Made by a program: the position numbers and the translations under genes
NCBI GenBank assembly: GCA_963805705.1
Contig: CAWDVH010000005.1
Location: forward strand, 496,001 to 560,000
DNA length: 64,000 bases
From: CAWDVH01 sp963805705
GTDB taxonomy: Bacteria; Actinomycetota; Actinomycetes; Streptosporangiales; Streptosporangiaceae
Direction of reading: 5' to 3'
In this document: piece after piece, positions 18,301-26,177 of the stretch
Position numbering within the stretch: position 1 is the first letter of the stretch
Layout of the letters: each line of letters opens with the position of its first letter
The notes under the pieces: generated by a model
The model's input: only the letters and a program-made list of their open reading frames with translations
Databases searched by the model: none
Told to the model about the DNA's origin: nothing

Positions 18301-18546
18301 CTCAACCCTCGGAGTAAGGTCGTTGGGTCTCGGGTCCGCGATCCCGGATGTCATCGTGGGCTGCGTTGGTCCGCTGTGGCAGGCGGCGAGCTGCCGTTAT
18401 GATTGCTCTCATCGCGCCGGGCGCGACTGGGGGGTCTGAGGTGTCTAGAGTTTCACCATGGCCGATGATGTGAGTGGTACCCCGCCGTCTAGAAGGCCAT
18501 TTACCTGGTCGGCTGGCGGGAACCACGGTGAGCAAGAAATGGTCGG

Positions 18547-19186
18547 GTGATTACAATGACGGTGTTGGCAAGTCCTATAGCGGCGGGTAGTTCCTACACC
18601 ACTGCTGTTTTTGGTCTGGTGGGAGTACTGGTCGGCGGGGTTATCGCTGGTAGCGTCGGCCTCTGGACCGCAAAGCAGACCCGGGAAGCGGCTGAGCGCG
18701 CTTGGGTTCGGGACAACCGGCGCGCGATCTACGACCGATTCCTCACCTGTGCTCAGACGCTACTTATCGCCTGTGAGGACGCGCGAAAATCACAGACCGA
18801 AGGAGGAGGAGGAAGGAGCTAGCGTTAAGTCGGCGGACATGAAGTTCTGGTCAGCCTATAGCGTGGTGCTGACCGTTGCTGACGGCGCCCTGTCCACCGC
18901 CGCCCGCATCTATGCATACCGGCTGTGGGAACTGAGCGATAGCCTGCGCTCCGATAGTGTCATGGGGCTGGAGAACTTCGATCGTGTGACACTGTGCATC
19001 CGGGATGGTCGCCACGACACGATCGACGCGATGCGCGCTGAGCTGAGGCTGGATAAAACCATCTGGCCAGGACCGGATTACAACCCGTTCGTTGGGACCA
19101 AGTTGCAGGAAGAGTACGGCGAAGGTCTGAAGAAAAAATCCAAGGAAGATCCGGAGAAACGCCAGGGGCCGGGGGCCGTCGGTTGA
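18547..19186 (+). pseudogene. Membrane-anchored hypothetical protein, frameshifted in a purine tract
   Basis: Frame 1 (18547-18822) gives an N-terminal membrane helix (VFGLVGVLVGGVIAGSVGLW) followed by a helical stretch ending in DRFLTCAQTLLIACEDARKSQ. Frame 2 then continues in the same style from about 18825 (SADMKFWSAYSVVLTVADG ...) to 19186, rich in amphipathic helix. The switch lies in the GGA-repeat tract 18801-18818. The simplest reading is one gene of about 212 codons with a slippage mutation. A separate second start (ATG 18839) or programmed shifting at this Shine-Dalgarno-like tract are alternatives. Small membrane-anchored proteins of this shape are frequent in actinobacterial islands; no function is known. 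Confidence 0.55.
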
Positions 19187-19399
19187 CCCGTGTTCGTTCC
19201 GTCCTTCAAAGGCTCATCTTCTTATCCGATCAAGGTTGAAGTACCCGGCCTTCTCCACCAGGTCTATGTCGGGCTCCAGCCAACCCGTCATCAACATGTT
19301 CGGGACTGCGCCGGAGTCACAACTGTCAGGGATAGGTCGGTGTCGGATCCCGTTGTGGTCAACTTTGGTGATCAAGCCGAACGTCTCGGTCCGGTCTGG

Positions 19400-19787
19400 C
19401 TAACAGCAGCCTGCGCCGCGCCAGGATCGATTTCCTTCCCAGGCCGACCAGGCGGCAATGCCGAGCGCGATGATGGGGTCGATCGGCCATCCGCCCGGCC
19501 AGATGGCGACGACGAGCAGGGCGAGCAGGACCCCCGCGGCCTGGGCGGCACACATCAGGTTCTGGGTACCTTCCCCGGCCGTGGCGCCAGAATCAAGCCG
19601 GGCACCCAGGCGGCGCTTGGCCATGCCCAGCACCGGCATGATCACCAGGCTCGATGCCGTGAGAATGATGCCAGGCAGCGAGGGACTGGACGGGTGATGC
19701 GTGGCCAGATCGCGAATGGCTTCGACCGTGACGTAAGGGGCCAGCAGCCAGAAGCTGACAGCGACGGCCCGTTGCGCTCGCCCTCTC
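19400..19787 (-). pseudogene. Cation transporter (CDF-like), 5' end removed by IS insertion
   Basis: Read leftward from the IS boundary, an uninterrupted frame encodes APYVTVEAIRDL, then MPVLGMAKRRLGARLDSG, TAGEGTQNLMCAAQAAGVL and WPIDPIIALGIAAW, ending EGNRSWRGAGCC. This is the last two to three membrane helices of a cation-diffusion-facilitator-like transporter. Only about 129 codons remain. The frame stays in register right up to 19787, exactly where the IS3-type inverted repeat starts. The lost 5' part is not present on the other side of the IS. Confidence 0.75.
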
Positions 19788-19809
19788 TGCCAAGCTGTCG
19801 TGAGGCACC
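19788..19809. repeat. IS3 left terminal inverted repeat
   Basis: Begins TGCCAAGCTGTCGTGAGGCA. It matches the reverse complement of 21349-21369 at most positions if one base is gapped. Confidence 0.65.
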
Positions 19810-19866
19810 CGCCCCTCAGTAACTACTGACCTTCCCCGAGGGCGGGGATGGAGACAATTTCCCGAG

Positions 19867-20320
19867 ATGACAATGACCGTGCTCGACCGTGCGCTGGTGA
19901 CCGGCGATGCTGGACGGGTGGCTGGCGAGCGACCAGAGCCTGCGGATCCGGAGGTGCCCGAGCGGGCGCGCCGGCGGCGGTTCACCGCGCAGTACAAGCT
20001 GGATGTGGTGGCCGAGTATGACGCGGCGCCGACGGGTGAGAAAGGCGCGGTGCTGCGCCGGGAAGGGCTCGTATTCCAGTCACGTGATCGAGTGGCGCCG
20101 GGCGCGTGACGCCGGCGCGCTGGCCGGTCCGGCGCGGCCGCGGGGCCGGCCGGGGGCCGATCCGCGGGATGCGCAGATCGCCCGGCTGACCAGGGAGAAG
20201 GCCCGGCTGGAGCAGGAGCTGGCGAAAGCCCGCTTCGTGGTGGATGTCCAGGCAAAACTTCAGGCGCTCTTGGAGACGATCTCCGAGGGCGCGGACACCG
20301 CCGACGGGTCGAGTTCGTGA
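19867..20320 (+). pseudogene. IS3 orfA, interrupted by a 1-nt insertion
   Basis: The N-terminal helix-turn-helix protein of an IS3 element. Frame 1 gives RRRRFTAQYKLDVVAEYD through GAVLRREGL. The expected continuation YSSHVIEWRRARDAGALAG then appears in another frame and runs through a leucine-zipper-like coiled coil (IARLTREKARLEQELAKARFV). An extra G at 20071 explains the break. Without correction OrfA stops at 20109, which should make the IS inactive. Confidence 0.75.
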
Positions 20321-21336
20321 CCGACCAGGCCATCGCCCTGCTGGCCCCGAGGATCGGCACCCGGGCGGCGTGCGCGGCGGCGGGCGTGGCGCAGGCCAGC
20401 TGGTACCGGCGGCACCGGGCCAGCCCGCCGCCGGCCCGCCGCCCGGCGGTGCCGCACCGAGACCGGGTGCAGCCGCGGGCGCTGTCACCGGCCGAGCGGG
20501 CGGCGATCCTCGGCGTGCTGCATGCCGAGCGGTTTGCTGACACCGCCCCGGCCGAGGTCTGGGCCACCCTGCTGGACGAGGGCATCTACCTCGGGTCGCT
20601 GTCCACCTTCTACCGGCTGCTCCGGCAGGCGGGCGAGAGTCGCGAGCGGCGCTCGCAGGCTGCGCACCCTGCGGCGGTCAAGCCCGAGCTGATGGCGACT
20701 AGCCCGAACCAGGTCTGGTCGTGGGACATCACCAAGCTGCACGGACCCGCGAAATGGACGTACTACTACCTCTACGTGATCCTGGACATCTACTCCCGGT
20801 ACGCCGTCGGCTGGATGGTCGCCACCCGCGAGTCCGCCGCCCTGGCGGAGAAGCTGATCGCCGCGACCGCGGCCAGGCAGAACATCGGCCGCGGGCAGCT
20901 CACCATCCACGCCGACCGTGGCAGCTCCATGACCTCCAAGCCGGTGGCGTTCCTGCTTGCCGATCTGGGCGTCATCCAGTCGCATTCCCGCCCCCACGTG
21001 AGCAATGACAACCCGTATTCCGAAGCGCAGTTCAAGACCCTGAAATACCGGCCCGGGTTCCCGGCCCGCTTCAGCTCGATCCAGGCCGCCCGGGCACACT
21101 GCCAGGCGTTCTTCCCCTGGTACAACGCTGTGCACCGCCACAGCGGCCTGGGTCTGCACACCGCCACCGACGTCCACCACGGCTCAGCCGGAGCGGTTCA
21201 GGCCAGCCGGGCCCGCGTTCTGACCGCCGCCTACCAGCAGCATCCCGAGCGTTTCGTCCGCAAACCCCCGGCACCCCCAGCCCTGCCAGACATCTCCTGG
21301 ATCAACCCGCCAGAGAAGGAAGCCACCGCTCAGTAA
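20317..21336 (+). CDS. IS3-family transposase OrfB (DDE integrase core)
   Basis: A 339-residue transposase. The rve core shows the first Asp in VWSWDITKL, the second Asp in HADRGSSMTS and the Glu in PYSEAQFKTLKYRPGFP, the complete DDE set. An HTH_21-like segment precedes it. It starts at a GTG overlapping the orfA stop (GTGA), the usual arrangement in the family, in which OrfAB is made by frameshifting. It looks full-length, but depends on a damaged orfA. Confidence 0.85.
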   Translation: MTDQAIALLAPRIGTRAACAAAGVAQASWYRRHRASPPPARRPAVPHRDRVQPRALSPAERAAILGVLHAERFADTAPAEVWATLLDEGIYLGSLSTFYRLLRQAGESRERRSQAAHPAAVKPELMATSPNQVWSWDITKLHGPAKWTYYYLYVILDIYSRYAVGWMVATRESAALAEKLIAATAARQNIGRGQLTIHADRGSSMTSKPVAFLLADLGVIQSHSRPHVSNDNPYSEAQFKTLKYRPGFPARFSSIQAARAHCQAFFPWYNAVHRHSGLGLHTATDVHHGSAGAVQASRARVLTAAYQQHPERFVRKPPAPPALPDISWINPPEKEATAQ

Positions 21337-21348
21337 TAACCCCGTACT

Positions 21349-21369
21349 GGCGCCTCATACAGGTTGACA
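21349..21369. repeat. IS3 right terminal inverted repeat
   Basis: GGCGCCTCATACAGGTTGAC with a final A, starting 10 bp after the OrfB stop codon. It pairs with 19788-19809 and ends in CA as expected for this family. Confidence 0.65.
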
Positions 21370-21491
21370 GGTTCCGCCGCGACTGACCGTACTTGACCAT
21401 GGTGGATTGCTCGATCGGGCACGTAACGGGCACGACCGCTGCTGGTGCTAGTCCGGCGGAGGGTTGCACTAGCTAGGGAGCGGTTGTACAG

Positions 21492-21788
21492 ATGATCAAC
21501 TGCGCGTCAATCGGCCGGGCTATGACCGGCTACAAAGCCATTTGGACGATATGCGCTGACCGTACTGATCCCACAGATATCCCATGGGAACCGAACAACT
21601 GCGTCTGCGGCTGCCCGGGCAGCTGCGGCCCGCAAGCTCACTGGACCTGGCCGCGCTTAGTAGCCGCTCTGGGGCTGGCACTTGAGCTGCCGGCAGTGGC
21701 GTGGCTAGGCGAGCGGGTCTATGGCTGGGTAGCTGCTGCCAGGCGTCATCGCATTCCCGGGCCATGGCGGGATACTTGCCGGGTATGA
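21492..21788 (+). CDS. Small Cys-rich hydrophobic protein coupled to the M23 gene
   Basis: A 98-residue frame not recognised as any family. It has a cysteine cluster CVCGCPGSC (about residues 38-46) and one hydrophobic segment (LVAALGLALELPAVAWLG, about 56-73) followed by basic residues. Its stop overlaps the ATG of the M23 peptidase gene as ATGA, the sign of translational coupling. Codon use is mixed, so it could still be spurious. If real, the Cys cluster might bind metal or form disulfides near the membrane. Confidence 0.45.
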   Translation: MINCASIGRAMTGYKAIWTICADRTDPTDIPWEPNNCVCGCPGSCGPQAHWTWPRLVAALGLALELPAVAWLGERVYGWVAAARRHRIPGPWRDTCRV

Positions 21789-23026
21789 GCCAGAGCCCAG
21801 ATCCGGCGGCCGCGGCGCGGAACGCGCTGACGGCGTTCCTGCGTTCTGCTCCCGCTGACTGGCAGCGCACCGGCCCCGGGCTGATGTCCGGCGTCGACGC
21901 CCGGGAGGTGGAGCAGGGTCTGGCGAAGACGTGGCGGCAGATAGGCGCGTTCGTGAGCGTCAGCGGGACTGGTGAGCGGCTGACCGTGCACGGAACCCGA
22001 GGCACTATGCCGGTGTGGGCGAGAGCTGACAACAGCGGCCTGCTCAGCGGCCTGCTGCTCGGCGAGCCCCTGGGCCGGGGCGCCAGCATAGCGGGAAAGC
22101 ACTGGCGTGCCCGCTTGGCGTATCCGTGCGTTTGGTGGGCGTTCCTGCTTGTCAACGCTACTGTTTTCTGCTGGCTCGCCTCCTCTGGCCTGTCGTGGCT
22201 GGGCTACGCCGCCGTGGCCGCCGCCCTGGGAGTGCTGATGTACGGCTTGGCCATCCCGGACCCTCTCCTGATGCCCCGCCGCGTCCGGCTGGCTGCGGGA
22301 GCTGTCGGCGTGACGGCTGCCGCATCCGCGGTCCGGGTGGTGACACTGCCCGCCGGGACTTGGCGGTCGGCCGCCGTAGGCGTGCTGGTCCTTGTCCTGG
22401 CCATGATCGGGCTGGCGTGGGTCCGGTATGACTGGCCGCGGGAGACAGTGCAGGCGGTGATGATCTTCCCCCTGGCCGAGGGCACCTGGCAGGTCGCCGT
22501 GGGAGGAGGCCGCGGATTTCTCAACCACCACGCGGCTGCTGCCGAACAACGCGGCGCGCTGGACATCGTCCGTGCCAGCAAGAACGGCGCGCGGGCCACC
22601 AGCTGGTTCCCATCTGACGTCCGTGCTTTCGCGGCCTACGGCTGCACCGTCGTGGCGCCCTGCGACGGCACAGTGCTGCGGGCAGTGGACGCCTACCCCG
22701 ACCAGATCCCGTTCCGGCCATGGCCCGGACCCGCAGCCGGGAACCACGTCCGCATCGGCACCGGCACCGGCACCGAGGAGGTCTTGCTCGCGCATCTGCG
22801 CCCCGGCAGTGTCCAGGTCGCCCGCGGTGATCTCGTCCGCCGTGGCCAGGTCATCGGGCAGGTGGGGAACTCAGGAAACTCCACCGAACCACACCTTCAC
22901 ATCCACGCCGAACGCAACGGTACCGGCCTGCGGCTGCGCTTCGAGGGAATCAAACGGCTCTCCCGCGGGACTCGCATCAAAGTCACCACCACGCCAGCGG
23001 CACCACCAGGCGCAGACGGACGCTGA
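21785..23026 (+). CDS. Membrane-bound M23-family peptidase
   Basis: A 413-residue protein. Two paired membrane segments lie at about residues 113-150 and 168-215. The C-terminal LytM/M23 domain has ALDIV after NHH, VVAPCDGTV, LLAHLRPGSV, GDLVRRGQVIGQVGNSGNS and the zinc-binding PHLHIH. Family members cleave peptidoglycan cross-links or act as activators of other hydrolases. The domain should face outside if the helices number four. The start is the ATG at 21785; the upstream part of the frame lacks support. It is in the island, downstream of the Cys-rich small protein. Confidence 0.82.
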   Translation: MSQSPDPAAAARNALTAFLRSAPADWQRTGPGLMSGVDAREVEQGLAKTWRQIGAFVSVSGTGERLTVHGTRGTMPVWARADNSGLLSGLLLGEPLGRGASIAGKHWRARLAYPCVWWAFLLVNATVFCWLASSGLSWLGYAAVAAALGVLMYGLAIPDPLLMPRRVRLAAGAVGVTAAASAVRVVTLPAGTWRSAAVGVLVLVLAMIGLAWVRYDWPRETVQAVMIFPLAEGTWQVAVGGGRGFLNHHAAAAEQRGALDIVRASKNGARATSWFPSDVRAFAAYGCTVVAPCDGTVLRAVDAYPDQIPFRPWPGPAAGNHVRIGTGTGTEEVLLAHLRPGSVQVARGDLVRRGQVIGQVGNSGNSTEPHLHIHAERNGTGLRLRFEGIKRLSRGTRIKVTTTPAAPPGADGR

Positions 23027-23205
23027 TTCCCGGAAGTTGATCGTCCGTGCTGGCCAGCGTCCACCTCCCAGCGGGACACCAACGGTGCCCGGTGCCACTG
23101 CGGCAGCTGCGGCATCAGACACTGCGGCATCGGAGGGCGAGGCCAGATGTTAGCGGTGACCCGACGGCTAGACAACAAGCGCCAGCCTGGTCAAAGGGGT
23201 TGCGA

Positions 23206-23541
23206 GTGGCCAATAATTTGTCAGTGCAGATATACGGGATTCCGGGCTGGGCCAAGGTAATCCATGTCATCGGGGGATCCCTCATGGCTCTCATCGGAGT
23301 CAGCATCGCCATTCACCCTGGCAACACGGGCCATCCCGGCACCGCGCCCGGCTACATCGCCTTCGGCATCATCATCACCGCGCTCTGCATCTTCATTGTG
23401 ACGGGTCAGCTCACCTCCCGTTTGGTCGTGACCGCAGATGGACTCACCTGGCGGGTCTGGCTGCGCACCAGGAGTCTCACCTGGACCGACATCCAGGACG
23501 TGCTAGTCGTGCTAGGCACTGTGGGATGCCGGCAGCGGTGA
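23206..23541 (+). CDS. Membrane protein with PH-like C-terminus, probably truncated
   Basis: About 111 residues. Two hydrophobic helices (VIHVIGGSLMALIGVSIAI and YIAFGIIITALCIFIVTG) are followed by a strand-rich segment LTSRLVVTADGLTWRVWLRTRSLTWTDI typical of the bacterial PH-domain membrane proteins common in actinobacteria. The domain stops early, in VLGTVGCRQR, so the 3' end may have been lost. Start: GTG at 23206 with AAGGGG before it; a TTG at 23200 is possible. Confidence 0.6.
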   Translation: MANNLSVQIYGIPGWAKVIHVIGGSLMALIGVSIAIHPGNTGHPGTAPGYIAFGIIITALCIFIVTGQLTSRLVVTADGLTWRVWLRTRSLTWTDIQDVLVVLGTVGCRQR

Positions 23542-23569
23542 GAAAATCAGCTGGAAGGGGACGATCAAG

Positions 23570-23880
23570 ATGCGCCAGCGGCTCCAGCGCATCCGGCGTG
23601 AACTTCTCCTGGCGCCCGTCAAGACCACTGCTGGCAAAACGAGATCTGCCTCTGCTCGATCTCGTACGCGACGCTCTCAAGCTTCAGGAAGCCCAGCAGG
23701 CTGCTGACAGGCTCGATATGGGTCCTTCCGGCGTATCTGCGATAACAACGGCATCCGGGCTATCAAGGTCCATCACCTGCGCCACACCGTTGGGTCGCTG
23801 CTCAAGGATCTGAAGGTGCCAGCTCGCGATGCCCAGACGATCCTTGGCCACACCGGGATCAGCACGACCCCTGGAGATTT
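23570..23880 (+). pseudogene. Tyrosine integrase C-terminal pseudogene (right)
   Basis: Three frames together give RQRLQRIRRELLLAPVKTTAGK, then KRDLPLLDLVRDALKLQEAQQAADRLDMG, then FRRICDNNGIRAIKVHHLRHTVGSLL and ARDAQTILGHTGISTT. This is the order of a pSAM2-like actinomycete integrase. The lesions are an extra A near 23637 and a deletion near 23725 that removes the segment before box II. The catalytic Tyr is not reached. It ends about 10 bp from the att repeat, the normal place for an element integrase. Confidence 0.78.
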
Positions 23881-23886
23881 TACGGC

Positions 23887-23963
23887 TGGCGCGCCTGGCA
23901 GGACTCGAACCTGCGACCGGCTGCTTAGAAGGCAGCTGCTCTATCCAGCTGAGCTACAGGCGC
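23887..23963 (-). tRNA. tRNA-Arg(TCT)
   Basis: Folding the minus strand gives acceptor GCGCCTG/CAGGCGC, D stem GCTC/GAGC, anticodon stem GCTGC/GCAGC with loop CTTCTAA (anticodon TCT), and T stem GCAGG/CCTGC with loop TTCGAGT. The discriminator is G and CCA is encoded. It is the integration target of the island to its left; its 3' half is the att core. Confidence 0.93.
23891..23926. repeat. att repeat, right copy (inside the tRNA)
   Basis: Thirty-six bases identical to 13643-13678. Here the repeat is part of the intact tRNA gene. Confidence 0.85.
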
Positions 23964-24104
23964 ACGATGTAATTGTGCACGGTCAGCGCCGTCCACCGGA
24001 AACGGATCGTACCGGGCAGCAGGCCGGCTACGGGGCGGGATCAAGGGTTCGCGCCGGCGTGCCCTATCGTCGGGTGGCGTGGATCCGCTCGGGGGACAGG
24101 CCAG

Positions 24105-25628
24105 ATGAAGGGCGCGCTGCTGGTGGCCGGCACCACCTCGGACGCGGGCAAGAGCGTGCTCGCCGCCGGGTTGTGCCGCTGGCTGCGGCGGCAGGGGGTC
24201 AGGGTGGCCCCGTTCAAGGCGCAGAATATGTCGCTCAACTCGTTCGTGACCCCGGACGGCGCGGAGATCGGCCGGGCCCAGGCGATGCAGGCGGCCGCGG
24301 CGGGCATTGAGCCGGACGCCCGGATGAATCCCGTGCTGCTCAAGCCCGGCAGCGACCGGCGCAGCCAGGTCGTGCTGCTGGGCCACCCGGTCGGGGAGGT
24401 GGATGCGGTCAGCTACCGCGAACGCGCCCCCCGCCTTCTCGGCGTCGCGCTTGACAGCCTGGCCCAGCTGCGAGATGAGTACGACGTGGTGATCTGCGAG
24501 GGGGCCGGCAGCCCGGCCGAGATCAACCTGCGGGCGACCGATATCGCGAACATGGGGCTCGCGCGGGCCGCGGGCCTGCCGGTCATCGTCGTCGGGGACA
24601 TTGACCGGGGCGGCGTGTTCGCGGCGATGCACGGCACCCTGGCCCTGCTCGAGCCCGCGGACCAGGCGCTCGTCGCCGGTTTCGTGATCAACAAGTTCCG
24701 GGGTGCCCGCGAGTTGCTCGAACCGGGAGTACGGATGCTACGGGAGCTCACCGGACGCCCTGCGTTTGGGGTAATTCCGTGGACTGACCGCTTGTGGCTG
24801 GATCCTGAGGACTCGCTGTCGCTCGATGCGGGCCGGCCGGCGCTGGCCGCCGCGCCGGTCGGGCGGGACGTGCTGCGGGTCAGCGTGGTGCGGCTGCCGC
24901 GGATCAGCAACTTCACCGACATCGACGCCCTGGCGGCCGAGCCGGGGGTGCTCGTGCGCTTCGCCGCCGGGCCGGCCGAGCTGGCCGACGCCGATCTGGT
25001 GGTGCTGCCAGGGTCCCGCGCCACCGTCACGGACCTGGCGTGGCTGCGCCGCAGCGGCATCGCCGAGATGATCACGGCGCGCGCGGCGGAGGGCCGCCCC
25101 GTGCTGGGGATCTGTGGTGGCTACCAGATGCTGAGCCAGCAGATCGACGACGAGGTGGAATCCGGGGAGGGCATGGTGGCAGGACTCGGGATGTTGCCGG
25201 CGCGGGTGGAATTCGGAACGCGCAAGAGACTGGGCCGGCCGGCCGGGAGCGCCTACGGCGCGGCGGTGTCGGGGTATGAGATCCATCACGGGATCGTCGC
25301 CCGCCAGGCCGGCGCGGAGCCGTTCCTTGACGGCTGCCGGGACGGGGCGGTGTGGGGGACAAGCTGGCACGGGACGCTGGAGAACGACGCGTTCCGGCGG
25401 GCGTTCCTGACCGAGGTCGCCGCCCTGGCCGGACGGGATTTCACGGTCGCGCCTGACACCGACTTCGCCGCGCTGCGTGAGGCCCGGCTGGATGTGCTCG
25501 GGGACCTGGTGGCGGAGCATCTCGACACCGCGGCGCTGCGGGGCCTGATCACCGGCGGGCCGCCGCCGGGACTGCCGGTCATCCCGCCGGCCGGGATCGG
25601 CGGCCAGCGGCCCGCGGGCCCGGCATGA
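24105..25628 (+). CDS. cobQ: Cobyric acid synthase
   Basis: Amidates four carboxyl side chains of adenosyl-cobyrinate diamide in cobalamin synthesis, using ATP and glutamine. The 507-residue protein starts with the P-loop-like GTTSDAGKSVLAAGLCRWL, followed by PFKAQNMSLNS and CEGAGSPAEINL. The C-terminal glutamine amidotransferase domain has the nucleophile Cys in GICGGYQMLSQ and the GYEIHHG His. The frame is open 44 codons upstream, but the ATG at 24105 begins the conserved MKGALLVAGT. It overlaps the next gene as ATGA. No cobalamin riboswitch was evident upstream. Confidence 0.93.
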   Translation: MKGALLVAGTTSDAGKSVLAAGLCRWLRRQGVRVAPFKAQNMSLNSFVTPDGAEIGRAQAMQAAAAGIEPDARMNPVLLKPGSDRRSQVVLLGHPVGEVDAVSYRERAPRLLGVALDSLAQLRDEYDVVICEGAGSPAEINLRATDIANMGLARAAGLPVIVVGDIDRGGVFAAMHGTLALLEPADQALVAGFVINKFRGARELLEPGVRMLRELTGRPAFGVIPWTDRLWLDPEDSLSLDAGRPALAAAPVGRDVLRVSVVRLPRISNFTDIDALAAEPGVLVRFAAGPAELADADLVVLPGSRATVTDLAWLRRSGIAEMITARAAEGRPVLGICGGYQMLSQQIDDEVESGEGMVAGLGMLPARVEFGTRKRLGRPAGSAYGAAVSGYEIHHGIVARQAGAEPFLDGCRDGAVWGTSWHGTLENDAFRRAFLTEVAALAGRDFTVAPDTDFAALREARLDVLGDLVAEHLDTAALRGLITGGPPPGLPVIPPAGIGGQRPAGPA

Positions 25629-26047
25629 GGTGGGAGGGGCCGGGCGGCTACTGGGCCAGCGACGACCGCGAGCTGATCGACGTTGCGGTCGTGCACGGCT
25701 GGATGAGCCGCGAGAGCTACTGGGCAGCGGGCCGGACCCTCGATGTCATGGCCCGCGCGATTGAGCACTCGCTGGTCGTGGGCCTCTACTCGGCGCAGGG
25801 GACGCAGGCGGGCTTTGCCCGGTTCGTGACCGATAGCGCGACCTTCGCCTGGCTGTGCGACGTGTTCGTCGACGCGGCGCATCGCGGCCACGGACTCGGC
25901 TCGTTCCTGGTCGAGACGGCGATCTGCCATCCGGACGTGCGCGGGCTGCACCAGCTCCTGGCCACCGCACCGGAGCGTGGCATCTACGGGCGGTTCGGCT
26001 TCGCGCCGCTGCGCAGCCCCGAGCGCTGGATGGAGCGCCGCGACTAG
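25625..26047 (+). CDS. GNAT-family N-acetyltransferase
   Basis: A 140-residue acetyl-CoA-dependent acyltransferase. The pyrophosphate-binding loop RGHGLGSFLV is at about residues 87-96, and the C-terminal YGRFGF is typical. Its start overlaps the cobQ stop (ATGA), so it is made from the same mRNA, though a role in cobalamin synthesis is not implied. Substrate unknown. Confidence 0.82.
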   Translation: MRWEGPGGYWASDDRELIDVAVVHGWMSRESYWAAGRTLDVMARAIEHSLVVGLYSAQGTQAGFARFVTDSATFAWLCDVFVDAAHRGHGLGSFLVETAICHPDVRGLHQLLATAPERGIYGRFGFAPLRSPERWMERRD

Positions 26048-26177
26048 GCGCCCGCACGGGCTGGGGCACCGGCTCGTCACCTGCGCGACGAGTACCTTGG
26101 GCGACTAGGCACCTTCGCGATTGTGTAGTGGAATGTTGCACGTCGCATGGGCGGCCGTTGGCGGAGAGGTGTCCGAG

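Larger units (their letters stand above)
19788..21369 (+). mobile_element. IS3-family insertion sequence
   Basis: A 1,582-bp element with imperfect terminal inverted repeats that begin TG and end CA, an orfA (frameshifted) and an intact-looking orfB with the DDE core. Both ends are supported: the left end coincides with loss of coding in the cation transporter. No target-site duplication is visible in the flanking bases (CTC on the left, GGT on the right), so one flank was probably rearranged after insertion. Confidence 0.78.
13643..23926. mobile_element. Degraded integrative element in tRNA-Arg(TCT)
   Basis: A region of about 10.3 kb bounded by an identical 36-bp repeat made of the 3' half of tRNA-Arg(TCT). 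The intact tRNA is at the right edge on the minus strand, the expected outcome of site-specific integration that restores the tRNA. Inside are integrase fragments (17980-18300, 23570-23880), three kinds of transposase debris and several orphan genes; the pentapeptide gene is visibly lower in GC than its surroundings. No intact integrase, Rep or transfer gene was seen, so it looks immobile. Confidence 0.8.

Noticed and set aside
19190..19822. A 210-codon rightward frame
   Set aside because: Antisense to the cation transporter remnant, whose membrane-helix pattern and motifs are convincing.
19785..21372. Target-site duplication of the IS3 element
   Set aside because: Flanking bases differ (CTC and GGT), so none is claimed.
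23964..24104. Cobalamin riboswitch before cobQ
   Set aside because: The 140-bp space is mostly tRNA upstream sequence, and I could not find a B12-box-like segment.
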